From assembly GCA_037367405.1 (NCBI GenBank), contig JAZKJV010006936.1, positions 62,001 to 126,000 on the forward strand: a stretch of 64,000 nt of DNA. Reading direction: 5' to 3'. Both the position numbers and the translations under genes were made by a program. Source of the stretch: Ottelia alismoides (Eukaryota; Streptophyta; Magnoliopsida; Alismatales; Hydrocharitaceae). Position 1 is the first letter of the stretch, and each line of letters opens with the position of its first letter. This document shows, in pieces, positions 1 to 11,202 of this stretch. The notes beneath the pieces are model-generated. The model was not told the origin of the DNA. It searched no databases and worked only from the letters and a program-made list of their open reading frames with translations.

Positions 1-1742
1 GTACTGGGAGGAGGGGGAGAGGCAGGTCGTCGGTGGGTTTGCGGAGCCTAGCGGAGGGGGAAGTGGGGAGTGGGTGCATGTGTCACACAGGAAGCCGGAG
101 AGGAGGTGCTTCCGGTGTGAACTAGAGGACACATTGCGTCGTTCTGTCCTACTCCGCCGAGATGCTTCTCTTGCGGGAGGCCATGACACCGCCAAGCTTC
201 ATGCATGTTTGCTCATGGGTCTGTTGCGGCTGATGGTCCTACGCGTGGCTCGGCTCGTCAACGCGGGCAACACCTTTCCTCTACGCCGTCTGTTCGCCCG
301 GGGGGGGGGGGGGTCATAGCTTCGCCGAGGTGGTTACGAGTGTACCTCAACCTGCAAGTGTAGCTCAACCTGTGGAGGGGGGGGGGTTGGCGCGATGACC
401 ACTGAGGAGGTAAGGGGAGATGTGAGGGGGCCCGGCATGCATGCGCTGATAGGTTTCGCGGTGCGAGGTGCTATCTCGGTGGAGGCTCTGAAAACCCACC
501 TGCGTGGTTTCCTTGGGTTGCGGTTCTTGGGCGATGTGGTGGCTCTTGATGATCGGAGGTGCTGCGTTCGTGGACTCTCAACGATCCAAAGGGATCGTGT
601 TCTTCAGAATGGTGATGTTGGCGATGTCTGCTGGCGAAATCTTCGCTTTGCCGATGGTTCCTGTGCGGAGTTGGAGGTCTGTGTTGCAAGGGTGACATGC
701 GTTCCTTTCCTGTCCCGGATGGTAGGTTGCTTGCGGAAGGCCCTAAGGCGGTGGGGAACGGTCCTAGCGGTGCTTGAAGACGAGCTCAAGCCCAGCTCGC
801 CAGTGGACGACACGATGGTGCTGTTGGAGTGCAACAAGGGCTTCCTGGACGGTATACATGGACGGAGTTCTTTGTCGGAGATGGAGGTTGGCTGCTTCAC
901 GTTTAGAATCGAGCTCCAGATCGTTGAGCCTCCGTCGCCGCCGGAGCTTCCAAGGGAGAACGACGTTTGGTTGAACGAGGACGCTTCGCATACCGAGATG
1001 ACAGTTGGCTTTCCAAGGGGAGCTTTGGTTGGAACGACACGCGAGGTTGATTACGTGCGACCTTTGGGGGTTCGTCTCGGGTTCTGTGCATGGTATCCCA
1101 AAAGTTCTCTTTGTCTTCTGACGTGGAAAGAGAGATAACTGTATGGTCGACGCCGCCATGCTCTTTGCAGCTGGAAGTGGGTCCGAGAGCCCGGGTATCA
1201 CGCACAGACCCTTTCGCAGGTCCGATCCCCCCTTGTAGCTTCTATTCAGGTACGAAGGGCGTTTCAGACTTGGTTCTTACTCGGGTCTTCTCTACAACAT
1301 CGGGCCCCGCTGATCCCGTGCCATGCGTGGCCTTCACATCCTCACGGCTTGGTCCATCCCTGTTGGAGGGACCGGGGGTTCGTCCCTTGGTGATCCTCCA
1401 GAGTCGTCACCTTCCCGGAGCGACCGCGTATTGGCAGAGGGGAGGATCTGGACCCAACCAACGCCATGCTTCGGTGCTGCTCTATCGTCCTCGCCCGCGG
1501 TCGCCGATGACCATTGTCGTGATGAGGTTGCTACTGCTACTACCTTGGTGCCGAGCCCTAACACGGGCGATGATCAATCTTCTGAGGGGACAAGTGACAG
1601 GAGAGCTGGTAAGAGATATATGCGAAGGAATAGGTCCAGGTCTTCCACATTTGAGGCGCAGCCATGCTCGACATTAACGAATACCGTTGCGGAGGCCGCG
1701 GGGGTGGCTCACATTCAGGGGAGGAACGAAGGTCCCAAATGA
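1..1742 (+). pseudogene. LINE-A ORF1 (CCHC knuckles plus DUF4283-like domain), broken
   Basis: ORF1 of L1 elements makes the nucleic-acid-binding chaperone that coats the element RNA. Around 105-240, Cys/His knuckle pieces (CFRC, GHIASFC, RCFSCGRPGH) lie in two frames, so a frameshift separates them. The 395-1138 frame carries the DUF4283-like domain, with GLS and FLSR blocks that also occur in LINE-B ORF1. The C-terminal part continues in the frame of 1323-1742, whose end (VAEAAG..HI) matches the LINE-B ORF1 end. At least two frame changes and two G-run expansions break it. The last codons overlap the start of ORF2, as in LINE-B. Confidence 0.8.
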
Positions 1743-3204
1743 GAATTTTGTCCTGGAATGTGCGAGGGCTCGGGGATCCGGGCAAGTAGAGGACACTGGG
1801 GTCGAGATTCGTGGAATGAGGCTGCGACGTCATTTTGCTGCAAGAAACAAATCTTCAATCCACCACGGATGATCTTTGGAGGACTTTTGGTGCGGGTGGC
1901 ATCGATCAATTCAGAGCGGTGGATGTGGTGGGCACTTCTGGTGGGATGCTGGTGGCGTGGAGATCTTCAGCGCTGGCTTTCAACTCGGTTATCCGTAGGA
2001 GACACGTGCTGTCGGTCCTCCTGGTATGTACGGATTCCTCTATGCCGTTGGCTGTCTCATGTGTATACAGACCTTGTTGTCATGTGCTACGTGGAGAGGT
2101 TTGGGAGGATCTTCTCGAGGCGGGAACGACGTTCAAGGATGTCCCTTGGCTCATTAGGGGTGACCAATGTTACATTACGAACTTCCGACAAGCCCGGGTG
2201 CAGGGGGGACAGGACCCGGGGTCGGTCGATTTTGCTGACACTATTGATTCCTTGGGCCTTGAAGTTCTGGATGCGGGGGATGTCGCCTACACGTGGAGAA
2301 GCTCCGACTCGCGCTCCCGCATCGATCGTTTTTTGGCATCGGCTGAGCTCCTAGAGTCCTTCGCACTATCCTTTGTGGGGGCCAGGCCACAGACTTTATC
2401 CGATCACGTGCCAATTGTTTGGGAGTCCGGTGATGCCCTTGTGCAAAGCGGGCTCTTTAGATATGAAAAGTGTTGGCTCATGGAGGAAAATTTTAGGGAG
2501 GTGGTGGCCTCTCATTGGTCAACTGTGGTTGTTTCTGGCTCCGCTGCGTCTCGTTTTGTTCAGAAGCTTACCTCCTTGCATGTAAGGCTGTGTGCCTTCA
2601 AGAGGGAGACTAGAGCGGCCAGATGCGCGGCGAGGAAGGAGGCAGAGGAGGTGGTTCGGAGGTTTGATGCAATGGAGGATTGTAGGTAGCTCTCGGTGGA
2701 CGAGTTGGCTACTCGCTCGGCTGCTCAAAAGCAAATTGCGATTGAGGATCGTAAGCGGGTCACTGAATGGAGGCAGAGGTCGAGAAATGCATGGCTGCGG
2801 GAGGGGGACGCTAACACGGCCTTCTTTCATCGCGTAGCTAGTGGGAGACGTCGGTCCAATGCACTTTGATCGATTATGATTGATGGGGTCCGTGTGGATG
2901 GGAACAAAGAAATGGGGAAAGCTATTGTCAAACACTTTAAAGGCGTACCGAGAATCTGGAAGTGGATGGGTCTTACTGCAACGCCTGTAACGCCCTCTTT
3001 TTGTGACTTGCTCACTCGGGATGTGTCCTTGGAGGAGATTAAGGATGCGGTTTGGGACCTGAACGCAGATGCCGCTCTGGGACCGGATGGCTTCCCGGTG
3101 GCTTTCTACAAGGACTTTTGGGATTTGGTTGGCTCTGAGGTTATGGAGGTCGTTTCTGAATTCTGTTTGGGCAATGCGGGTTTCGAAAGAATTAACCAAG
3201 CTAT
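1739..3204 (+). pseudogene. LINE-A ORF2 part 1: endonuclease and RT N-terminus
   Basis: This is the first part of the L1 polyprotein. The ATG at 1739 opens an EEP endonuclease with the signature SWNVRGLG, and LLQET follows. Two stops lie within the first 40 codons. The 1835-2689 frame then covers the rest of the endonuclease (TWRSSDSRSRIDRFL, LSDHVPI). The linker and the first RT blocks, DLNADAALGPDGFPVAFY, lie in the 2876-3200 region. Coding stops abruptly at about 3204, where the inserted LTR element begins. The protein resumes at 5199, with a stretch of roughly a dozen residues missing. Confidence 0.85.
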
Positions 3205-4878
3205 GACCTCTTCAGCCTGCAACAATGAATCTCTGGCACACAGGCGTCTTCCCACGTCGCAACTACTGAACGAAGTCGTGGCGGCGCTCCAGTTTCCCTC
3301 CAGCGACCTACTCCAGGTCCCGAAGCCCTCCACGCGCAAGGCGCGAACATCCAGGCGCATATGCCGCTCCAGGCGGCGCACCAACCACGCCCTTCCTCTA
3401 CGTGCAGACCCCTGCCACTCGCAGGCGGCGACGCCATTCCAGCGCAGGAACTGCGCCCTCCTTCCCATCGCGCGGGCGATGGGTAACCCTCCTCTTCGCA
3501 TCGCATGGCTGTGCTCTCCAGTTTGATGTGGTCAAGAAGCTCTCGCCCAATGCCATCATCAACTCCAGGGCTTCCCCTCTCTCCGCCGGGTACGTCCTCT
3601 CCAGCGCTGGAACCCAGGAGGCGAGCACGCGCGCCGCAAGCTCCTCGTGGCACTGGCCTCTCTTGGCGATGGAGCTCCTGATGTAACCCTCTTCTCCCTC
3701 GCGCGAGATCGGTGGCAACTCCAGGAGGAGAAGTCACAGCCTCCTCCCTCGCAAATCCAAGATCCAGGGGCGGCGACAGTTACATTAAAAAAATGATTGT
3801 AACGCCAAGGGGGCATGCCGAGTATGTAAAAAAAATAGAGGAGGAAGTCAAGTTATGCAAAAAAAAGAGGGAAGAAAATGAAAAGACGCGTACAAAGAAA
3901 AGCCGTATGCAAAATTTCAAAAAAAATGAGAAAAAAATGGATGAAAAGCCGGAAAAAAATGTTGAAACGGCTTAAAAAAAATTGTTTTCGAAAAAAAATA
4001 TAATGGCTTCTTTAAAAAAAAATTGAAAAGCCGCAAGTTTCATGTTCTTGTTGTTTACCCCCTATTTATCTTGTCTTCTCCCAACTTTGTCGATGTTCAT
4101 GTTCCGACAAGTATGGGAGAAAGGGGGAGTATATGTAGAGTCACATGTCTGTTCATGATCCAGATTCCAGATTCAGATGCCAGTCTCCAGACCGGCCAGT
4201 TGATCAGACTCTACAGTTCGGTTTCAGACTCGACGATTGTCTTCCGAGTCCTCAGTTTCAGACACGCACGAGTGTGCGGTCATTTTCAGATGAGCATATG
4301 TTGCCATCATCAGTTCGAGGTCTCCATCATTCTTGTTGTTGTTCGGCCAGAGTTTTCATGTGAGTTATAGGGACTCCAGAGCAGAGGACCCATTCCCTTG
4401 AGGGCAAGGGTTTTCATGTGGTATCATAGGTACACCAGAGCAGTGCACCATTCTCTGAGCCAGATGGGAGAGACCCAGTTCTCCGACGAGGAGACTATTT
4501 CGGACTCCATTCTCCAGCGACTGTGGACTCCGACGAGGATTGCACAACCACGACCTTTTTCAGTTCGGCCCTTTTCAGAGATGGAGCAGTTGTCCACATT
4601 ATTGTGGCGGGCCGGAGTACTCCGACGAGGAGACTCATTTCCAGTTGCAACGACTCTGACAGGCGCAGTTCAGAGCGCATGCTCTCCTACGAGGAGATTC
4701 AACAGAGTCACACTCCAGCCCGTTCGTCCTCCTCACCTGCACGGCATGAGAAGCAACGTCCTCGACTGCAACAATGTGCGCGTTGGGTTGATATTGTCCG
4801 TAGTGTCCTGTAGCGTTGAGTTGAGTTTATTTCTGTTTGTCCAAGCTGAGCATTGCATGCTCCAGCTTGAGGGGGAGT

Positions 4879-5198
4879 GTTGGAGTATTCGTGTGTGCGC
4901 CCATTGAGTTGTAATAAGGTAAATGGATCATGGAGAAGATCCATTTACCCCATCCGGTGTTTAGTCCCACATCGTCCAGTGGTGGGACTTGGAGGCTCTG
5001 GAGAGGCTATATAAGGAGCCCCAGACCTCCCGTATCCATTGAGAGAAAAGCAATAGACAAACACACCCTATTGGAGGGCTTCTCCCGTGGTTTCATCCCG
5101 CTCCTCACGGAGTAGGGTTCCACGTAAAATCCTGCTGTTCTTTCTTCTTGTTATTTATCTTTATCCATGTTTACGCTTCCGCTTCCGATTGTCTAACA
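4879..5198 (+). repeat. 3' LTR of E1
   Basis: The LTR starts TGTTGGAG after the purine tract and ends TCTAACA, directly before resumed LINE-A coding sequence. It contains a perfect 12-bp inverted repeat at 4918-4949, the plant LTR motif TCCCACATCG near 4966-4977, and a TATA box followed by GGAGCCCC. The E2 and E3 LTRs align over the same blocks. Confidence 0.75.
5009..5016 (+). promoter_or_regulatory. TATA box of the E1 LTR
   Basis: The TATATAAG sits in the LTR downstream of the TCCCACATCG block. The same arrangement occurs in E2 (reverse complement near 9587-9600), so it is the likely U3 promoter core of the family. No transcript evidence is available. Confidence 0.5.
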
Positions 5199-7225
5199 AC
5201 TACCATCCCATTGCGGTTTCTAACGCTTTATATCTGATTGTCGCGAAGGTCTTCGCCATTAGGTTGAGTCGTGTTCTTGATAGCAGTATCTCCCCGCTGC
5301 AATATGCTTTTATTCCGGGGAGGCAGATCTCGGATTGCCTCACTCTCGCGTCGGAGATCATTGCGGACCGGAGGAGGAGGGATAAGCGCGGTGTACTGTG
5401 GAAGGTGGACTTTGCGAAGGCTTACGATAGCCTTGACTGGAGATTCCTTTGGTCGGTGTTGCGGAGGAGGGGGTTTCCGGAAAGGTGGATCACTTGGATG
5501 AGGCGCTGTGTGACAACGTCTTCTTTTACGGTCATGGTGAATGGTCGCCCGGAAGGGGGCTTCTTCCAGCCTCGGAGGGGTGTGCGTCAGGGGTGCCCTC
5601 TTGCTCCTATGTTGTTTGTCCTCGTCGCGGACGTCCTGACAAACATTGCACTTCGCGTGGTTAATTGCGGGCTTTCAAATGGATACTCTGGGACGGGTCG
5701 CTGATTCCGCTCTTACAGTTGCCGACGATACTCTCTTCTTCATTGAGTGGGGGGGGGGACAGCAGAGGCAAATGGCATGGCCGTGGCTCTGGAAATCTAC
5801 AGTGAATTATCCGGTTTGGTCAAGAATGGTGATAAGTCGAAGGTCATCCCTATCGTTCTTTCTGTGGATGAGGCTGATGCTTGTGCGCGGGCGTTAGGGT
5901 CGGGCTGCAGCTCATTGCCGATGGACTATTTGGGGATGCCCTTGGCTGTGGGAAAAACGAGGACGAGAGATTGGCTCAGAGTCGTGGAAAAAGTAGAGGC
6001 GAGGTTGGCGGGGTGGAAGTCGGCCGTTTTATCGAGGGGGGGAGGCGTTTGGTCCTCCTCAAGCGGTCCTATCCTCCATCCCGATTTATTTTCTATCAAA
6101 CCGTCGTATACCAAAGGGAATTCGTGACCGGCTGGAGAAGCGTATGCGTGGTTTCTTATGGGGTAAACAGAGGGAGGAATCGAGGGGCATTCACCTTGTT
6201 GGGTGGGAGGAAATTACGCTCCATAGGAATCATGGAGGGCTAGGGGTAAAGTGTTTGGAGCAAATGAACGAGGCCTTGCTTCTTAAGTGGGCAAGCAGAA
6301 TTTAGGGACCTGGGGACGATCCTTGTTGTACCGTGCTGCGCAAGATCTACGGTGTGTGGGGGGGGGGGCACCGCCAAGACCGGGTGCTCGTATGGACTCT
6401 CCCACTCCGTTCTGGAGGGGGGTGGTGGAGGTTTTCTCGAAGCATTTATCTTTGTTTAGACCGATCCTTGGCGGGGGCGAATCCTTCGCTTTTTGGTCTG
6501 ATTATTGGACCGGGGGGGGGGGGGGTTTGCTCGCGGTTTCCGCGATTGTATGCTCTCGCAGATGACAAAAATGTGATGGTTGCGTATTGCTGGTCGGATG
6601 GAAATTGGTTCCCGGCCTTCTCATCTAGTTTCTCCGACCAGAGACTCGAGGACTTCATGGCATTGCTGGATGCTATCAGGGATGTGGGGCGCCCAACGGA
6701 GCGGAGAGACCATTGGGGTTGGCGTGCAGGTCCGTTCATGGTTAAGAAGGCTTTTGGGGCAATTTGCAGGCCCCCACCCTCTCGCTCGGAGGTTATGATT
6801 CGCGATTGTGCGTTTTTTGGGCTCTCAAGCTGCCGGAGCGAATTGATTTCTTTTTATGGTTGTTTCGGAGACAAATGCTGATGACAAAGGATCGTTGTGC
6901 TAGGATTCTGGGGTCCACCTCTGATAGGTGCCTTCTCTGCGAGGAGGCGATTGAGTCCTTCGAACATCTATTCTTTAGATGCCCCAAGGTGATCCAGGTA
7001 TGGCAGGGGTCTGGTCTGACATGGTTTTGCGCTGAGGACATCGCGGCTTTCTGCAGCTCGTTGGTAGCGAATAGGAGCAGAGCTAGGAGGGAGATAATAT
7101 ATCCTCTGGCCATCCTGTGGGCCGTTTTGCTGGGAAGGAATGCTTTACTCTTCTCGGGGCAGCGCTTCTACAAGGAAAACGTGGGGATTCATGTCGCGAG
7201 ATTAGTGGAGGAGTGGGATTTCTAA
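5199..7225 (+). pseudogene. LINE-A ORF2 part 2: reverse transcriptase and zf-RVT
   Basis: The RT resumes with YHPIAVSNALYL, then the block FAKAYDSLDW and the GVRQGCPLAP motif. The catalytic aspartates appear as VADD near 5722 instead of the FADD seen in LINE-B. The frame shifts near 5700, 5880 and 6290, partly at G runs. The final piece, 6764-7225, is the zf-RVT domain with paired CLLC and HLFFRCP motifs, ending ...VEEWDF. It aligns along its length with the 3' end of LINE-B ORF2. It is not translatable as one protein. Confidence 0.85.
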
Positions 7226-7348
7226 TTGATCTTTCTTGTTGTGGTCACTTTTGTTTTTACCTCTACCTCTTCTGTTTCTGTTCAATAAATAAAAGATGGG
7301 GCGAACACCGGCGAGTGTCTCCCCCCATTTCATGCTTTCAAAAAAAAA

Positions 7349-9715
7349 TTACTGAGCATATTCACATAATTCTTGCATTTAGTTGATTAAAAGTATTGGG
7401 TATGTCACAAGCATATGCATCTATAAAATTAGAAATCCAACATGATTTTTTGGATTGCATCAAAGTGGTATTAGAGCAAACTGATCCCTAAACAGAAAAA
7501 AAATTTATCATTTCATTTTGCACCTGCATTGCATATGGCATTTTTCTTTTTCTTCTCTTTTGTATGGCTCGTATTTTTAATTTCTACAACTGTTCGGCTC
7601 TCAAATCATCTTTATTTCTTGCTTGTTGTATGGATCTGCCAACTATTTTTTATTTTCCTACTTGTTGTTAGGCTCTGTCAACTATTTTATTTGTCTTTAT
7701 TTGCTAGTACAAGTTTTGATATCTCTCATTTCGTAGCTTTGTGAAAAAAAATCACTTTGCATTATTATTTTATTTCCCGACTAAGCTGTGCACAACAACA
7801 AAGCCTTTTCCCACATTGGCATAGGGAATGTGAGCTCTACTCTGGAGCCCTATGAAACCACATGAACACCCTAGCCCACAATGCATAGGGAATGAGATCT
7901 TTACTCTGGAGTCCCTATGGAACACATGAAAACTTTGGCCAAAATAACAGATGGGGACCACAACAAAAGATGGCAAACATGTGCGCATCTAAAAAGGGGT
8001 CTCTCTCTGGAAGAAAACGGGTCACTCAAAGATGGAGTGCCTCGAACTTGGACTCTGAACCAATCCACAGAGTCTGAAACTGATCTGTAGTGTCTGGAAA
8101 TCTCGTCTGGAATGGAGAGTTTGAATCCGACCTGTAACTCTACACAATACTCCCCCTTTCTCCCATACTGGTCGGAGAACAATGACGTCGACCAAAGTTG
8201 GGAGAAGACAAGAAAATGGGGAGACAATAAAACATCACAAATGTCGATCTCATCATTTTTTTCGGCTTCTTTTTTTCAATCAATTTTTTGTATCATTTTT
8301 TGGCTGTTTTCTTTTCTTCTTCTTTTTATAGCTGACTCCTCACCTTTTTTTTAAATGTACTGTTTTTTTATATGCACCACCTTTTTCAAAGAAATTTCAC
8401 GGCCAAAGCAGTGGGCTCAAATATAACTCAGCCCTTATTTTTCCTTTTCAAATCAGGCCCCCAAAATATATATTTTCCTGTACCTTCTCAACCCCCCCGT
8501 TTTTTTACTTAGGCCGAACTGCAACAACCCATCTCTCCTTTTTTTTTAATAATTGCTGGACCTTTTTTTTAAAACTTTAGCCTCTCTAAAAAATTCTCTC
8601 TCCTTTTTTTTCTCGGGCCAAATTGCAGGAGGCCCCATTGGGGTTTATTTATTTAGGGTTCCCACACTTGGGAGCCCTACTATCGAGCACCACCCCCCGC
8701 AATTGGGGCTTCCTTCTCTTTTTGCCGTCACACGGAGGGGAGGGCTCCAGAGCTGCAGCATTGGGGGTTCGCATGTGACAAGGCTGCGCCTGGAGCTATC
8801 GCCGAACGAGAGGCGACATCTCCTGGAGGAAGGGCACGATGGAGGAACGCCGCCTGGAGGCGCTTTATTGGAGCTTGAAGATGCTTCGTGCGCTGGAGAT
8901 GCTGCGCTGCAAATCGCGCAAGAGGGTGCACGACAATAGGGGGCTAGCTTCGCCGGAGGACATCGCGAAGGAGGGCTGGTGACACCTGTCAGAGAGCAGC
9001 CATGGGGAAGGGCGGTGCCGCCTGGATAGAGGTACAACCTTTGGTGCCTGGATACACCACAGAGATGGAGTGCACTACATGGTGCTGGCCTCTGACTCAA
9101 GAGGTGGCGGCAAGAGCTCGATGCCTCCGCTTGGATATGCCTTTGCCTCTTGGAGAACAGGGAGGCTATGGAGAGGCAGTTGTGGCGCTGCTGGAGGTCT
9201 TCGATGGATCACGACCACTTGTAACAGCGGTAGAACAACCACTTACTGGACATGATATGCCTATAATTAGGGTTCCAGAAAACCCTCGAAGTTCTTGCAG
9301 AATTAGGGTTTCATACGAAGAACCCTAGGACTTAATCGAACAATAATTTTGCACGAGTTGTTCTTCCAGAAAATCTTAGGGTTTCAAAAAACCCTAAAGT
9401 TGAAACTCGATCTTGAACAATACATCTTTAAAAAATCAACCAAGAATCGACATGCTCTGATACCATGTTAGAAAATAAAGATTGCGGCAGCATATCAGAA
9501 ATAAAGGATAAAGAATAATGAAGAACATCTCAAAGGGATGATGCGTCTATTGACTTTCTCAATGGATACAAGAGGTCTGGGGCTTCTTATATAGCCTCCA
9601 CAGACTCTTTAAGTCCCACCACTGATAGATGTGGGACTAAACTCTGGATGTGGTAAATGGATCTTGGAAGGATCCATTTACCCATCTTACATGATAAGTG
9701 ACACATACTCTAATA
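7349..9715 (-). mobile_element. Non-autonomous LTR element E2
   Basis: Read on the minus strand, this copy has a 5' LTR (9466-9715), a primer-binding site complementary to initiator tRNA-Met (TGGTATCAGAGC, 9465 downwards), a GC-rich segment (about 8650-9240), an A-rich segment (T-rich on the plus strand, 8230-8640) and the GGGGGAGTAT block near 8142-8155. This is the same order as in E1. No 3' LTR is recognised, and the left boundary against the LINE-A tail is uncertain. The plus-strand piece AGTGGTATTAGAGC at 7470 looks like a second primer-binding site, so a further remnant may be mixed in. No gag or pol is visible. The open frame at 8553-8939 matches no family I know. Confidence 0.6.
9466..9715 (-). 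repeat. 5' LTR of E2
   Basis: Read on the minus strand, it starts TATTAGAGTATG (the usual TG has decayed to TA) and ends TTTCTAACA before the primer-binding site. It shares with the E1 LTR the 12-bp hairpin (9652-9682), the GTCCCAC/GTGGGAC inverted pair, the TATA box and the AGCCCCAGACCTC block. Confidence 0.7.
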
Positions 9716-10140
9716 GTTACTGCATGTACTCAACCTCCAATAGATCACCATAAAAGAAGGCATTCTTAATATCAAGTTAATGAAGAGGCTTATTCAATTG
9801 TACTGTATTGGATAATAGAATCTATGTAGAAAAACATACGACATGGGACAATGCATTAAAGAATTTGACATGTACATCTTTGTAATTCCCTTAGCCTTTT
9901 TTCTTGTTTTATATCTAGCAACGGAGCCATTCGAATTTTATTGCACTGCGAAGGTCCTTCTTGCTCTTACCGTTTTGGCACATGTAGACATATTCACAAG
10001 CTTTCATGCATTAACCGAAAGTAGAGCCTCCATCTCCTTCACCATATCTGTACACCATTGGGAATTACAAATTGCCTTCACAACAAAGTTGATACCTCCA
10101 CCATCATTCTCTGGGGCATTTAAATGCCCTTATGGGTAAT
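9716..10140 (-). pseudogene. Copia reverse transcriptase remnant
   Basis: At 9724-9800, minus-strand translation gives a recognisable Copia RT block (LDIKNAFFYGDL followed by EYMQ). The rest of the stretch up to 10140 has no clear coding. It is too decayed to tell which Copia family it came from. Its orientation is opposite to the gag remnant that starts at 10150, so two different elements meet here. Confidence 0.5.
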
Positions 10141-10149
10141 GGAGTTACG

Positions 10150-11045
10150 AGTTCAAAATGGATGGTACTAACTACGAACTATGGGCAATGCCCTTCATTA
10201 CTATTATGGAGAGAAACAACTAAGAGCATCTCTTGATGTAATCTGAGTTGGTCGACAAGACTGAAGTAAAGCCTCATGTAAACAAGTCAATGCACGAGCA
10301 CACGTTTGGCTCTTAATTGTGTTACAACGGAAATATCCGATGATATTTTATATTAGCCAACTGCAAAGGTGATGCGGGACATTCTCGCGACCATATACTA
10401 CTAAGCTAAGAAGGAGATGAAGATCCTCCAGCTTCTGACATCTTCATGACGAAGCATGATGGATTCCCCCTCCATGCTTTCTACTCTTGGTTGTGAGGCA
10501 TGTTCGAGAATCTTCATAGTTACATTCCTCTAATTCCTAGTCTTAAGCAATTGATGGCCTATAGGAACACCACAATGGTGGATGTTTTTCTTACGACTAT
10601 TGATATCTAGTATGATGCCGCACAAAACAAGCTTCTTATATGTGTCTATATGCCTCCCATGGAGGTGGCTTACAACCGTCTGAACATGATAACGACGCCT
10701 CGTGCTTTTACGCATCACACCTCCTCTACTATGGCTGCATCTTACAAAAGAGGAGCTCGACACATTTCTGAGGACGTGTGTGATAGAGGAAGTGATTTCC
10801 CTAGCCTGCAGTTACATACTGTAGTCGTATAAGGCATTCTGAGGATACATACTATCGGAAGCATGGTCACCTTGTGTCTGTTGTACTGCTGAGCAAATTT
10901 GGCCCACTGCTACTCCTGTCGATAAAAAATGTGATGATCCTGTCTCCTGTTTGATGGATATCTTGATTAAAAGTATGATGATCTTGTCTCCTGTCTGAAG
11001 GAGATCATGAGCTCTTCAACTGGTACTATTAGTGCTCCTCCAGCC
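10150..11045 (+). pseudogene. Old Copia gag, part 1
   Basis: The translation starts MDGTNYELWAMPF and carries the Copia gag (UBN2-type) blocks, such as GMFENLHSYIPL and YRNTTMVDVFL, at the spacing seen in the gag genes of Copia-2 and Copia-3. Numerous in-frame stops show an old copy. It breaks at 11045, where LINE-B is inserted, and continues at 16923. It is the oldest host layer of the nest that ends near 22660. Confidence 0.75.
11031..11045. repeat. Target-site duplication of LINE-B, left copy
   Basis: AGTGCTCCTCCAGCC directly precedes the T run that is the poly(A) tail of the minus-strand LINE. The identical 15 bp is at 16908-16922. Confidence 0.9.
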
Positions 11046-11202
11046 TTTTTTTTTGACGCTCAAAAAAGGGGGAAGCACTCATAGGTGTTCGCCCCAATGC
11101 ATTAAAACGTAAAGAAGAGAGTACTTACAAGATGGATGAACAAAACAAAACAAAGGCTAGATGGTATCAGATAAGAGATACCACCCACGCACACGTACAA
11201 CG

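Larger units (their letters stand above)
3205..5198 (+). mobile_element. Non-autonomous LTR element E1, inside LINE-A
   Basis: This block separates two consecutive parts of the LINE-A RT. It ends in a clear 3' LTR preceded by a purine tract (TTGAGGGGGAG). No gag or pol is recognisable. The internal part is GC-rich at 3225-3770, then very A-rich at 3780-4030, then has repeated CGACGAGGAG motifs at 4480-4700. The A-rich part and the GGGAGAAAGGGGGAGTAT block near 4112-4131 reappear in reverse complement in E2, so the two are one family. No 5' LTR is visible and the 5' junction is only approximate. The long minus-strand frame at 3201-3737 is GC-driven and matches no family I know. Confidence 0.65.
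1..7348 (+). mobile_element. L1-type LINE, copy A (5' end outside window)
   Basis: A non-LTR retrotransposon that moves by target-primed reverse transcription. The order seen is CCHC knuckles, DUF4283-like domain, endonuclease, reverse transcriptase and zf-RVT domain, then a 3' tail ending in an A run at about 7339-7348. The element is split by the LTR element at 3205-5198. Its 3' end shares the block GGGGCGAACACC and a final TCAAAA with LINE-B. Many frameshifts and stops show it is dead. Long G runs interrupt it near 301-311, 380-388, 5749-5758 and 6512-6526. The start lies left of the window, so no target duplication can be checked. Confidence 0.9.

Noticed and set aside
3201..3737. 178-codon minus-strand frame as a host gene
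   Set aside because: It lies wholly in the GC-rich part of E1, has several equally long frames on both strands, and shows no domain. It is best explained by composition.
7465..7490. tRNA gene near the TGGTATTAGAGC motif, and at other TGGTATCAGAGC sites
   Set aside because: These are primer-binding sites next to LTRs, only 12-18 nt long. No cloverleaf can be drawn around them.
8553..8939. 128-codon plus-strand frame in E2 as a gene
   Set aside because: It is antisense to the element, in a GC-rich leader next to poly-T tracts, with no recognisable motif.
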